Of a stretch of DNA of 64,000 nucleotides, positions 37,278 to 47,039 are shown piece by piece. Position 1 is the first letter of the stretch. The number at the start of each line of letters is the position of its first letter. A model generated the notes under the pieces. It was not told where the DNA came from, made no database searches, and saw only the letters and a list, made by a program, of their open reading frames with translations. The stretch lies in the NCBI GenBank assembly GCA_900074745.1, contig LT598465.1, positions 1,116,001 through 1,180,000 of the forward strand, written 5' to 3'. The stretch is from Lachancea mirantina (taxonomy: Eukaryota > Ascomycota > Saccharomycetes > Saccharomycetales > Saccharomycetaceae). Made by a program: the position numbers and the translations under genes.

Positions 37278-37931
37278 ATGACTACTTACAAGACACCTGC
37301 TCCAATTGTAACCATAGGGTTTAGTGAAGCGACGCAAAATCGTCGTACAATGCGAGCATTAGAGCCCAAGACTACGGTCCCGGATAGTATCGTGGTGAAA
37401 CTCGCAGAAACGGCACTTCTAACAGTTCCGTCGGCGTTTAACAATCAGTCTACGAGATTGACAGTTTTGTTTGGTGATGACCACAGGAAATTGTGGTCCA
37501 TTACGGGAGACGCGTTGCTGGCGAAAATTGGCGAAGAAAGCTGGAGTACGGTCTCGAAGGATCGGATCGCTGCGTATGCGAATGCTTACGGTACCATTTT
37601 GTTCTGGGACGACGTGACGGCGGCGGCGGAAATGCAAGGTTTTGCTCCTGACATGTACAAAGACAAGACCGAAGAATGGGTGCACCAGACCAGTGGGATG
37701 CATCAGTACTACTTGTGGACCGGGCTAGACGCATTGGGGCTTGGAGTCAATTTGCAACACTACAACCCGCTCATCGACCACGACGTGCGCCGCACTTGGA
37801 ACGTTCCAGAGCACTGGCAATTGAAGGCGCAAATGGTGTTTGGAGTACCTAAAGAGGGTAGTGTGGTAGGTGAAAAAGTTCAGAAACTTCCCCTGGAGCA
37901 GAGATTGCAGGTGTTTGGCGCGACAATGTAG
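37278..37931 (+). CDS. FRM2: Nitroreductase-family protein (FRM2/HBN1 type)
   Basis: FMN-dependent nitroreductase-like oxidoreductase of the fungal Frm2/Hbn1 group, linked in S. cerevisiae to fatty-acid signalling and oxidative stress. The protein has 217 residues from the ATG at 37278. The FMN-binding NRRTMRALEP lies near the N-terminus, followed by PSAFNNQSTRLTVLFGDDHRKLW, AYGTILFWDD and the family signature LGLGVNLQHYNP. An in-frame ATG at 37224 would add 18 residues with several basic side chains. S. cerevisiae has FRM2 and HBN1 as neighbours on another chromosome, so this copy is out of the conserved order. It is transcribed divergently from an MFS drug transporter. Confidence 0.88.
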   Translation: MTTYKTPAPIVTIGFSEATQNRRTMRALEPKTTVPDSIVVKLAETALLTVPSAFNNQSTRLTVLFGDDHRKLWSITGDALLAKIGEESWSTVSKDRIAAYANAYGTILFWDDVTAAAEMQGFAPDMYKDKTEEWVHQTSGMHQYYLWTGLDALGLGVNLQHYNPLIDHDVRRTWNVPEHWQLKAQMVFGVPKEGSVVGEKVQKLPLEQRLQVFGATM

Positions 37932-38909
37932 ATGCAAAGGTGCTATTGCAGACTTTTATTAGCCAGTTTGTAGAGCCATTAAGAAGATGGGCTATCATAT
38001 TTGTATTTGAGACACTGTGTCAAGGCGGATGACAGAATGGTACAGAGTGATGTAGAGGCCGTACGGGCAACGACTTGAACTCGAATTGGCCGAGGGGGTC
38101 AATAACCTATGATTTGTGCTGCATATAATAGCTTGCTCTCACTTATATTGTAGCCATATTTATTGCCAAAACAAAGCGAAGAACTGCTCTCCCCGGAGCG
38201 ATATGAGTATAAAACTCGGCAGGGTCTGGGGGCCATCACGCGAGTCAATCCCACATAAATAACCACACCAGGTGGAAAGTAATGAGGAAGGCCTGAGCAG
38301 GTGTTGGTTTACATTTGACTTGGTTACTTTACAGTTACTTTGTCTGCTCATAGCTTTTCTTAATTGTATTCGAAAGAGGGAATTAAACCATAGATGATAC
38401 TAATAGGTAGCACTATTGTTAATATCATGTGATCACATTGATAGATTAAAACGATGACAGGATTGGACCCAGAAAACGATTGGAGTACACACAACCCCAG
38501 TCATAGCCAGTGAATGATAATTATACCTGAAAAACCCATCCGAGTGTGGTGGAATCGAGGACTAGAATTGTCAACTTCTCATCACGGAACGATAAATGAA
38601 AGTAATATCACACAAGCTGTACAAGGCCATAAGACCAAATTCAAAGATAGCTACCAAAGTTGGTCGACCTCAATAGAAATCTCACTTATGAGCCCCCGAA
38701 TACACTTCAGTATTACGCGCTACTGGTTTCGATAGATCTACGACGTATTAGTACAAAGTGATACGCCAAGAACTCCAGTTTTCGAATGGATCAAACTTTA
38801 GTAATATAAGGTTCGTCATCACTGACAACTCGACGAACATGAATGAGCAACTATACAATCAATTGAGCATAGAAACCTAAATTATCCATTCGAAAGATTT
38901 TGGAAGTCT
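37932..38909. other. Spacer between nitroreductase and Zn2Cys6 genes
   Basis: 978 bp with no supported gene. It contains a reverse-oriented, decayed copy of the CACGTGAT repeat at about 38400-38560. The rest is AT-rich and serves as nitroreductase 3' flank and regulator promoter. Confidence 0.6.
38400..38560 (-). repeat. Decayed dispersed repeat, reverse copy (CACGTGAT family)
   Basis: Read on the minus strand, this stretch shares with 56630-56790 the order: a CCA/TCGCTT-type block, GGGT(C/T)CA, TGTC(A/G)TCGTT, a CA(C/T)GTGAT core and CATGATATTAAC. It is the most diverged member I found. It may be an old solo-LTR-like fossil; the family is unknown and the limits are approximate. Confidence 0.4.
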
Positions 38910-41117
38910 ATGTTCCACCGATTTTCTGCTGCGCCGCCGGCGAAGCGGCGTCAACTGACCGGTGTGAGGAATGATCGCGCTAGCAAAAAGAACAACGACA
39001 AAAGGGACGCCGATCTGGCCATCAAACACACAATTCTTCCTATGACCAAGCGTCATAAAATCAGTAGAGCCTGCGATCGCTGTCGCTTTCTTCGAATCAA
39101 GTGTGACGAACAAAAGCCCTGTACACGGTGCGTCGCAAGCAACTTGGAATGCATCGTCTCGCACAAAGTTTCTGGCTCCCAGACCCAACACAAGGGCTTG
39201 GGGCTCGCGAGGGGCGAAACTCGCGAAGCCCGTGATACTGGTAAAATAGGCGATGCTCATAAAGCTGGGGAGATCGGCAAAGTAGGTGAAGTCGACGAGA
39301 TCGGCGAACTGTTGTCGGCAATATCTCCGAGAGCCCCCATGGACCCGGTCTCACAATCCGACCAGCACATAACCGGCTCTTCCTCTCAAACAATGAATAC
39401 CCAGGACGATGCTTGGATGCCTACAACTTCACTGGATGACGCTTATAAAGATATTCTCGACATAGGAGCTCGTGTGCATGGTTTTTTCGCGAGTGGAGAA
39501 TTGGCCTTTTCGCATCCCTCTGCTTTAACTGGCGGCCTTTTTCCGCAACCCCCATACCCCACTATCCCCGCGCTAGAACGCAATCAGTATTCGAGTTATC
39601 TGTCTTCCGATCAGCGAAAGCACTATTTGCAACTTTTCTGGGACGTTATTCATCCACTCGTGCAGGTCCTGAGCAGCACGGAGTTTGCAGCGCTTGGCAC
39701 TGTGCCGCTATCGACCAGTACAGATGAGTATTCGACCACCAACGCTTTAGTTGACTCGATGATTGCTCTTGCAATGCAACACAGCCATACCACGGGACTT
39801 TCCAGCCGCATACTAGGACTTCAGCAGCCGCTTTTCCGACAGTCTTACAGTGACACCGCTTCAGCAGCAGCCACTTGGCCCGGCTTTGAACATTTTTACC
39901 GCTGTCGCGAGTGCATGCGGACGAGCTCAGATGTGACGCTGGAGGTGTTACGGTGCCACATTTTCTTGGTCCTTTACCTCATGAAGGCCTGTGCTTTTAA
40001 AGATGCTTACAATCTACTTGGGGTCACTGTTCGCAAGGCCTATAGTGCCAAACTTCACCGAACGCCACCACATCACTTATCCGATTGCGAAAAAACCGCT
40101 CGCATGCAACTGTGGTGGAGCATCTTTTCGCTAGACCTCACATGCTCCTTACAACTGGACATGCCCACGGCCAGCCAAAAAGGGCTAATAAAATGCCCTC
40201 TCACGACTCAAGATGCTTTGACCCGATATCTTTCTTCTCCCACGCCGAACGATAAGACCGAAGAGACTCACACATACTCAATCCTTTTCGTCAATCTCGC
40301 TACCATTGTGGCTGACATTAGTGCATGCGTATCGACCACAGATCTTGTGGATGGCGACTGCAGCAGTCGAACGGCTCTTGAAGAACATGCTTTGAGCCTT
40401 TCATCTGCTTTTGACAAACTAGAAATCTGGCATAATGGGCTACCTTTCAAGCCATCAATTAATCGATCTGATGGTGACATAACTGAACCCGAGTTGCGTG
40501 ACATTCGAGGCTTTCTAGCTTTACCCACTTCATTGGCACGGAAAGCGGTGCTTTTAGAGCTTCACTACCATAACGCTTACACACTAATACAGAGGCCCTT
40601 TATCCGCCTCCGCTATGCCCAAGCGAGAATTGGCTGCAGTCCAGAAATTTTGCAAGACTCGCAACAGCCAAACGTAGTGCTGCACATCAAGAGCGCTCTC
40701 TGTCACGCGTCCGCGATTGTTGACTTGGTCTTCTCCGTTTGTTCGAGCTGTGATGTGCTATACGGCTGGTCAGAAATCGTGCAGCCTCTTTGGAATGCCT
40801 CAATGGCGATCATCTCCTTCATCTATTCGAATTCTTCCACCCCTGAAGCTCAAAAGGCATTAGCTTCGCTTTCGCGCGCTCAGATCATTTTCGAGCTTTT
40901 TTCGTCAACGTGTTGGACTGCGAATTCTGCGAAGGAAATTGTCAAATCGCTTTATGTGAGTTTACAAAACGTTGTAAAGAAGGTATCGTCAGCAGCTATC
41001 AATAACGAACCCACAGGCTGGGATCTTTTTGCATCATTACTAAAAAAACATCAGCCTACGTCATCGAAGGCTCAAAACACACTTTCGTCGCTGGGTCCTC
41101 AGGAGAAATTTCATTGA
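38910..41117 (+). CDS. Zn2Cys6 fungal transcription factor
   Basis: Binuclear zinc-cluster regulator of 735 residues. The DNA-binding cluster CDRCRFLRIKC...PCTRCVASNLEC spans Cys55-Cys81 with exact C-x2-C-x6-C-x5-C-x2-C-x6-C spacing, preceded by basic KRHK. A Gly/Glu-rich segment with a loose repeat (GEIGKVGEVDEIGE, about 120-133) follows. The large middle region (about 230-600) fits the fungal-specific transcription factor domain. An alternative start at 39042 (Met45) would begin MTKRHKISRAC and keep the whole cluster. I cannot name an orthologue. It has no counterpart at this place in S. cerevisiae and may control the adjacent transporter and nitroreductase (inference from position). Confidence 0.88.
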   Translation: MFHRFSAAPPAKRRQLTGVRNDRASKKNNDKRDADLAIKHTILPMTKRHKISRACDRCRFLRIKCDEQKPCTRCVASNLECIVSHKVSGSQTQHKGLGLARGETREARDTGKIGDAHKAGEIGKVGEVDEIGELLSAISPRAPMDPVSQSDQHITGSSSQTMNTQDDAWMPTTSLDDAYKDILDIGARVHGFFASGELAFSHPSALTGGLFPQPPYPTIPALERNQYSSYLSSDQRKHYLQLFWDVIHPLVQVLSSTEFAALGTVPLSTSTDEYSTTNALVDSMIALAMQHSHTTGLSSRILGLQQPLFRQSYSDTASAAATWPGFEHFYRCRECMRTSSDVTLEVLRCHIFLVLYLMKACAFKDAYNLLGVTVRKAYSAKLHRTPPHHLSDCEKTARMQLWWSIFSLDLTCSLQLDMPTASQKGLIKCPLTTQDALTRYLSSPTPNDKTEETHTYSILFVNLATIVADISACVSTTDLVDGDCSSRTALEEHALSLSSAFDKLEIWHNGLPFKPSINRSDGDITEPELRDIRGFLALPTSLARKAVLLELHYHNAYTLIQRPFIRLRYAQARIGCSPEILQDSQQPNVVLHIKSALCHASAIVDLVFSVCSSCDVLYGWSEIVQPLWNASMAIISFIYSNSSTPEAQKALASLSRAQIIFELFSSTCWTANSAKEIVKSLYVSLQNVVKKVSSAAINNEPTGWDLFASLLKKHQPTSSKAQNTLSSLGPQEKFH

Positions 41118-41524
41118 GGTGGCGGTGAGTCATCATTTCGTCACCCATTAGATCACTCTTGATGTGATGAAGGGGTTTGACGACACTTTTGTTGAGGCTT
41201 TTCCTTGTCGGTGGTTGATAGAATTCTGAACTGTTCATTCATTCATAATTGATATAAATAATAAAGCTGGTAAGGAATTGAGTACTTATATCTCTCCGTG
41301 GCTATTTTACGACCATGACCACTATGATCTTGGTCATATCAGCTCCTTTTATACAATTTCTGTAATATTGTTCCCAATTTGGAATCCGTTACTTTCTTCA
41401 TACCAGACGGTTAATTCTCATCATACGTCATTTATCGTACCACACATGATCTGATCACAATGTTCTGAAGACTCTAGAACTGTCAATGGACCTGTTTTAG
41501 CTTCCAGCTCTTTCGCGGAATGCC

Positions 41525-41640
41525 AACCGTCTGTCCAATCCTCTAATTTTATTCTGTCATATCGATCACGTGATAATGCAATTGAACGATATCATCTTCT
41601 CGCCAGCTCCTTCCAACAACTTTGATCACCACCGGAATCA
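41525..41640 (+). repeat. Dispersed CACGTGAT repeat, copy 1
   Basis: The core ATTCTGTCAT ... GATCACGTGAT at 41551-41574 is followed by GAACGATATCATCTTCTCGCC and CCAACAACTTTGA. It shares this order of blocks with the next copy and with the copy at 56405. The family may be a fossil LTR type, but no coding part or clear ends are seen. Confidence 0.55.
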
Positions 41641-41935
41641 TTCGGGTCCTGTGACTTCATCTTAATCATAAACTGTCTATTCAGTTCCGCCTTATTTGAA
41701 TCTGTCGTCGCGATCACGTGATACTACAACTTGACGATATCCTATCTCGCTATCTCCTCACAACAAATTTCCATTTACTTCCTTTATGCTCTCAACTTCA
41801 ACCTGTTGAAAAAAGCCGTTTTACCTTGAGACTTCCGGTAGCGGATGTAACGCAAGCCCAGCCTTCGAGTGATATACGGGATTTTATCCAGACTGACCAA
41901 ATTTTGTTGAATGTTAGACAAATTAATACAGAGCG
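41641..41935 (+). repeat. Dispersed CACGTGAT repeat, copy 2
   Basis: The core at 41699-41722 matches copy 1 at about 20 of 24 positions, followed by CAACTTGACGATATCCTATC, a CTCGC block and CAACAAATTT. A later block, ATTAATACAGAG near 41921-41932, is shared with the 56405 copy, where it lies much closer to the core, so one copy has gained or lost sequence in between. Confidence 0.55.
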
Positions 41936-42481
41936 CTCAAAACTCTCAAAAGGACCTTGCAAAGCTCCTCAACCCAACGGTATATCTATTCTTATACACA
42001 ATCATCACCCAATGTAACCTGCCCTCGTGTTAATCCACTCGACATGGTTTCGGCTCTCTACGGTTCGAAACTGTCGCAAGGGCCACGTGACCTCGGTAAA
42101 ACCCGCGATCAAAACAGATACCTGTTGGTGCATATGAGCGCTTTCGCGCTAGCTCGATATAAACGACTACCACGCGATCTCAACCATGCCAGCTTGTCGT
42201 CATAAACGTGGCTCTTGGCGACAGTCAAGAGTTTGGTGGGCATGTTATTCGCATAAGAATAAATCCATTTGTACGATAAATTTCACAGCACGTGACTCTT
42301 ACATCATCACGGTTAACGTAATTTAATGGTATTTTACATCGTTTTTCACGGATTTCTCAAAGCTCGAAGTTCATTATCAGCTAAAAGGGGCCTTTGATTA
42401 TCAGGAAATGGGCAATTAGACCCACTTGATCTTAGAAAAGGACAGCTATAAAAGGACGATTACTTAGGGTTAGCCATTGAG

Positions 42482-44212
42482 ATGTCGCAAGGAATATATT
42501 TGGCAGATGCACCCGTAAGAAGACCCCAATACGGGTCAAATCCCCTCGTCCGGAAGATACAACGGGCGTGCCGGTTGTCGTTGCAAGAACCGGATCTGGC
42601 ATTGAACTTGGATGTTGCAGATTTCGTGAATGCCAAACAAGGTGCCGCACCACGTGAAGCAGCTATTGCGATTGTGAAGCTTGTAAACAGCCGGGACACA
42701 CACACGGCGGTGTTTGCACTGGCTTTGATGGACGTTTTGGTGAAAAATTGTGGGTACCCATTTCACTTGCAAATATCGCGTAAAGAGTTTTTGAATGAGC
42801 TTGTCAAGCGGTTTCCAGAGAGGCCGCCCGTTCGGTTTTCGAAAGTACAGCGTTTGATTTTGACTGCGATCGAAGAATGGTACCAAACGATCTGTAAGCA
42901 TGCCGCCTATAAAGAAGATTTGGGCTATGTTCGAGACATGCATCGATTGCTCAAATACAAGGGCTACGTTTTTCCCAAGATACGCGAAGAAGATTTGTCT
43001 GTGTTGCGTCCGACAGACCATCTCAAAACGCCCAGCGAAATTCAAAAAGAGCAAGAAATCGTACAAGCCGCTAAGCTTGACGAATTGATCCGTAGGGGCA
43101 AGCCCGAAGACTTGAAGGAGGCGAACAAGCTGATGAAAGTCATGGCTGGTTTTAAGGCCGACAACGCATTGCAATCCAAACAGCTTCTCAGAGACGAACT
43201 CACCAAACTCAAACGTAAAGCGGATCTATTCAATGACATGCTCAGTACCTCTGAATCCCCAGATCTCAACAATGACACTTTAATCGAACTATACAGTGCC
43301 CTCAAATCCTCCCAACCCAAATTTCAAAAGATTATCGAAGAGGACCAGGACGACGATGGTCTTGTTCAAGAACTTCTTTCGTTTAATGACACTGTGAACC
43401 AGTTGATTCAGAAGTATACGCTACTCAAGACGGGCCAGAGCGGTCAGGCTGCCGAGTTGCATGTTTCATCCGTTTCCTCGCCTGGTGCAACCAGTGGTAC
43501 TTTGGCCGACGAGCTAAATTTGATCGATTTTGGCGACGAACCGCAGTCCAGTCCTTCGCCAGCACCTATTGCTGGTACGTCTAACACCATGGATGACTTG
43601 TTGGGTGACCTGAATGACCTCAGTTTCAGTCAGCCAGCTCCAAGTTTCGGCTTAGGCGGAAGCATCAGCTTAGGTCCTAGCATGGCTACTTCCTCTGTTA
43701 GCCCTGCTCCTGTCACTTCGAACACTTCAAGTTCTGGTAATCTAGACCTACTTGCTGAATTTTCCGATCTTAAGCCTTCTCAAACGCAGTCATACAACGC
43801 CCAGAACGACTTACTCGGAAACTTTTCATCCAAAAAACCTGAGAATCAAACAACCGACGGCATAAAGCGCATTGAGGTTTCAGCGTCAAATAACTTGAAA
43901 ATCGAGTTTGAAATTACAAGGCAGTCAAGCACAAGCATCCGAGTCACCTCCATTTTCAGCAATATTGGTAACGCACCTATAAGCAACCTAACTTTCATGC
44001 TTGCCGCTCCTCGGACCATGACTTTGAGATTGGAACCGCAATCCGGAAGCACCCTCTCCGTTGGTGCTATCGACGGAGTAAGACAGACTGGATGGATTGA
44101 TACCTCCAACTCTACCTCGGACAAGCCTCTAAAGGTTAAGTGGAAAGTCAGTTACAGTTTTGGCACGTCCTCTACAGAGGAGTCGTCCGTTTTCGTCTTT
44201 CCCAAAATCTAG
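42482..44212 (+). CDS. GGA1: GGA clathrin adaptor of the trans-Golgi
   Basis: Monomeric, Arf-dependent clathrin adaptor that sorts cargo from the trans-Golgi to endosomes. The 576 residues contain a VHS domain about 20-160 (PLVRKIQRACRLSLQEPDL, ALALMDVLVKNCG), a GAT domain about 185-320 (KLKRKADLFNDMLS), a Ser/Pro-rich hinge with clathrin-box-like acidic-leucine stretches (LNLIDFGDE, DDLLGDLNDL, LDLLAEFSDL), and a C-terminal gamma-ear domain from about 455. It is the single counterpart of S. cerevisiae GGA1 (YDR358W) and GGA2 (YHR108W). It converges with EAF1, 100 bp between stops. Confidence 0.95.
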   Translation: MSQGIYLADAPVRRPQYGSNPLVRKIQRACRLSLQEPDLALNLDVADFVNAKQGAAPREAAIAIVKLVNSRDTHTAVFALALMDVLVKNCGYPFHLQISRKEFLNELVKRFPERPPVRFSKVQRLILTAIEEWYQTICKHAAYKEDLGYVRDMHRLLKYKGYVFPKIREEDLSVLRPTDHLKTPSEIQKEQEIVQAAKLDELIRRGKPEDLKEANKLMKVMAGFKADNALQSKQLLRDELTKLKRKADLFNDMLSTSESPDLNNDTLIELYSALKSSQPKFQKIIEEDQDDDGLVQELLSFNDTVNQLIQKYTLLKTGQSGQAAELHVSSVSSPGATSGTLADELNLIDFGDEPQSSPSPAPIAGTSNTMDDLLGDLNDLSFSQPAPSFGLGGSISLGPSMATSSVSPAPVTSNTSSSGNLDLLAEFSDLKPSQTQSYNAQNDLLGNFSSKKPENQTTDGIKRIEVSASNNLKIEFEITRQSSTSIRVTSIFSNIGNAPISNLTFMLAAPRTMTLRLEPQSGSTLSVGAIDGVRQTGWIDTSNSTSDKPLKVKWKVSYSFGTSSTEESSVFVFPKI

Positions 44213-44312
44213 ATTAGTTGTTCTTGTCTGACTGATGGTAATCCTGGCAAGTCTCTGGTCAGTACTTAAGTCGCTGATTATATATAAATGTCATTAAAAT
44301 GTCCTCGTGGGG

Positions 44313-47039
44313 TTACTTTCCATGTTGTAACTTTTGTAAAATTTCCTGTGGCGTGGGTGACACAAGCTTTCGAGTCGCCTGCTGTACGTCTTTCGCTTCT
44401 GGGCGTAAGTTTGAAATGGCACCTTCTGCATCACCAGGAGAGCTTGGATGAGTGCTCGATGTGCCAGGTTCATCCTTGATTTGCTGTTTAGAGCTTATAC
44501 TACGATAGTAGCTTTCAGCGGCTCTCAATGCGAGCTCAGGCGTTAGATCGGGTTTTTGAAGAAGGATTTTTTTAACGTAATTCTCAATAATTTCCCTTTC
44601 GCCTGAAGTTCTCGGCCTCTGCTTAGGAAGCGCCTGTGCAGTAATCTTAGTATTGCCAATTCCTGCTGATCCTAATGAATTTGAAGGTGATTGAGGTTGG
44701 CTGAAACGCTGTCCTGTAGAATTCGAATTCTGTCCCGAAAACTTCGACAAATTACGTTTAGAAAGCTGTTGCTGCTGCAACAACGCGGCTGCTTGAAGCT
44801 TGTGCTTTGCTAAACGGCGCATTTGCATGTCTCTGCGTAACGCCTCGTCACGCTGAGCTTTGAGTTGGGACATCTCTGCTGGCGTTGGAACCGTAGTGTT
44901 TTTACAATCTAGCGGTTTTCTAGGTTGAGATGGATTGGGTTTTGGCGCGTTTTCTCTTTTCTTCATGCACTTTCTCATTGCCTCAAACATGCTCGCCCAG
45001 CGAAGCCTACGATGGCCTCGTTGTATGGATTCCTCTCCCACACCAAGCGGTGAAATACGACGTTTTTGCTGCTGTTGTAGCTTGTGCGCTTCGATCAGCC
45101 AGAGTTGTGCCGCATGAGCTCTTGGACCCTTCATGTCGGTGAATTGAAATTTCTCGTTTAGCTGAATAAATCTTTCAAAGCACTGCCACGGTGTTCTTCG
45201 CTCAATATTAGAAGCATAAGTCTTATTGGGTCGTGGAGAGAGATGGGCACTTATGAGTTCCCAATTGTATGCAAACGTGTTGATATTCTTTACTAGATCA
45301 CTATCATCTTCTGGTAACCAAATGGTTGGCGTTCGGTATCTCAGATACCTCAAAGATGGGGCTTTCGGTGGTCTCAGATAATGACTTCTTCTGTTGCCGT
45401 AAAACATTCCTCGTCTCTTGCTAAAAGGTGTGATAGATGGCTCATCGTCTACAATCTGTCGTTCTACAATCTTCATAAAGTGATCGTCGTCTAGCGTCAC
45501 GGTTGCCTTCGAAACCGGTTCGAAAGGTAGATTGTCGAAGGAATCGGACCAAATCGTTGACTTATCAATGCCAGCGTATATCGGTAGATGTTCAAACATT
45601 TTCTTTTCAAGTGAGTTGAGCCACTCTAATGAGATTTGCGTGTTGAAAGGAGATGGCAGCTTGAAGTTCTTCGAACCTTCGTTTTGAACAGTGTCTGAAG
45701 GCTGCATGTCCTCACCAAATTTTCGCGCACCGTTGACCAAAAGACCTGTGTCAATGGTTTGGCACTCCTCTTCCGGTTCAAGCTCTTTGAAGGGACTCTT
45801 TTCTCCAGGAGTGGACATCTCTTTATCTCTTTGAGAATTATGGGCATCCGAGTCCGAAATATGTGTACCGGGTATTCTTCTTTCCACACAACATGCTTTG
45901 CCGTAATTCCAGTAGTCCATCACAGCTTGTGCTATGATCGCACACGTTGCCATCTTGTACTTCTTGCCCTCATAAAAATCACATTGCATCCATTTAGCCT
46001 CCGTAAGAAGACTTTGCCAATGGGTAGGGTTCGGTTTAGTAGGTCCCCATGGATCTATGAATTTCCTCGGCTGCCTCAAAGACCACAAGCCTACTCTTCG
46101 GAGTTCCTCTATTCGCGAGCTGACAACTGCAATGCGCCCCTCATTTAATGCAGCATTCATAATCTCTGTAGTAAGGGCTTTATGTGCCGTTGGCATAAGT
46201 TTGACTAATGGTAGCGTCTGGGCAACGTACTTCAGCTCTGCCAGCGGGATTGCCTGTGGCAATTTCAATGGTATATTATTATTCATCACCAAATAAACTG
46301 AACCTTTGGAATTAATATTGGAAGGATCATAAAGATCAGAATTTTTTTGAGTTTTGGTCAAGAGTTGATCAACGACGCGACGCTTCCGGGAATTCTGACC
46401 AACAGCCGATACCTGCCGATAATCTGTCTTCATGATCTTTTGCCTCTTGAGATTGTTGTGAATTTCCTGCGGAGGAATGTTTTCTGCGTTGAGTGAAGCA
46501 GATGCGCCATTTACACCTCTGCTTTGATCTCCCTGTTCGTAAGGTCGCTTTGGAGTCTCGGATGGTCCCTGTCTATCGTCAGATTTCAGTGATTCTTCGC
46601 CTACGGTTGTTGTCTCGACTAATGAGTCATTCTCCTTGTGAGGATCGACTGTCGACACATCGGACAAGGAGCTCATGGAGTTACTAGTGTTGGTGTTGAA
46701 ACCTTTGCCTGTCTCTGTTTCTGGCCTCGAAGCTTCTTTGTCCTTTTTTACATTATCTTTATCCACAGGGGTGCCGCTCTTGCTTCGCGACGTTTTCTTA
46801 TCTGCAGGTGCCTCCGCCTGGTTAAACTCTGGCACCGTCTGGGGGTTGAAACGAAGTCCTTTTTGGATGTTGTTGTTATCTAAAAAGTTTTTGATTTGAG
46901 CCTCCAGGGCATCATTGTTAGTGATGGTTAAAAAATCCTGCAGCCGAGACAAGCAATAGAGCTCTGTGAGCTTACGCGCTCGTTCAGCTACCAGATTCTC
47001 CAGCAAGTTTTCTTTATCGTCTTTCGCCGGCTGGCTCAT
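44313..47039 (-). CDS. EAF1: NuA4 histone acetyltransferase scaffold subunit
   Basis: Platform subunit unique to the NuA4 acetyltransferase, homologous to part of animal p400/Domino. The protein has 908 residues (982 in S. cerevisiae). The N-terminal 220 residues are charged and low-complexity. An HSA domain is at about 340-380 (THWQSLLTEAKWMQCDFYEGK and onward), which binds actin-type subunits. A SANT/Myb domain is at about 575-632 (YNWELISAHLSPRPN, TPWQCFERFIQLNEKF). A Gln/Lys-rich stretch (about 725-770) and a Pro/Ser tail follow. Counterpart YDR359C. Confidence 0.94.
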   Translation of the reverse strand: MSQPAKDDKENLLENLVAERARKLTELYCLSRLQDFLTITNNDALEAQIKNFLDNNNIQKGLRFNPQTVPEFNQAEAPADKKTSRSKSGTPVDKDNVKKDKEASRPETETGKGFNTNTSNSMSSLSDVSTVDPHKENDSLVETTTVGEESLKSDDRQGPSETPKRPYEQGDQSRGVNGASASLNAENIPPQEIHNNLKRQKIMKTDYRQVSAVGQNSRKRRVVDQLLTKTQKNSDLYDPSNINSKGSVYLVMNNNIPLKLPQAIPLAELKYVAQTLPLVKLMPTAHKALTTEIMNAALNEGRIAVVSSRIEELRRVGLWSLRQPRKFIDPWGPTKPNPTHWQSLLTEAKWMQCDFYEGKKYKMATCAIIAQAVMDYWNYGKACCVERRIPGTHISDSDAHNSQRDKEMSTPGEKSPFKELEPEEECQTIDTGLLVNGARKFGEDMQPSDTVQNEGSKNFKLPSPFNTQISLEWLNSLEKKMFEHLPIYAGIDKSTIWSDSFDNLPFEPVSKATVTLDDDHFMKIVERQIVDDEPSITPFSKRRGMFYGNRRSHYLRPPKAPSLRYLRYRTPTIWLPEDDSDLVKNINTFAYNWELISAHLSPRPNKTYASNIERRTPWQCFERFIQLNEKFQFTDMKGPRAHAAQLWLIEAHKLQQQQKRRISPLGVGEESIQRGHRRLRWASMFEAMRKCMKKRENAPKPNPSQPRKPLDCKNTTVPTPAEMSQLKAQRDEALRRDMQMRRLAKHKLQAAALLQQQQLSKRNLSKFSGQNSNSTGQRFSQPQSPSNSLGSAGIGNTKITAQALPKQRPRTSGEREIIENYVKKILLQKPDLTPELALRAAESYYRSISSKQQIKDEPGTSSTHPSSPGDAEGAISNLRPEAKDVQQATRKLVSPTPQEILQKLQHGK

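Larger units (their letters stand above)
41118..42481. other. Long spacer with repeats between the Zn2Cys6 gene and GGA
   Basis: 1364 bp, the right junction of the accessory segment. Two direct copies of the CACGTGAT repeat occupy about 41525-41770. Four CACGTG sites occur in all (41567, 41715, 42084, 42289), the last two closer to the GGA start and outside the repeats. Frames such as 41718-42017 lie over the repeats and look random. There is no centromere-like AT block. Confidence 0.6.

Noticed and set aside
41718-42017. 99-codon plus-strand frame downstream of the Zn2Cys6 gene
   Set aside because: It runs over the dispersed repeat, has no motif, and its start region is repeat sequence.
41560-42300. 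Possible point centromere (clustered RTCACGTG, the CDEI core)
   Set aside because: No AT-rich CDEII block of 80-160 bp and no TGTTT...TTCCGAA CDEIII follows any of the sites. They are better explained as repeat cores and transcription factor sites.
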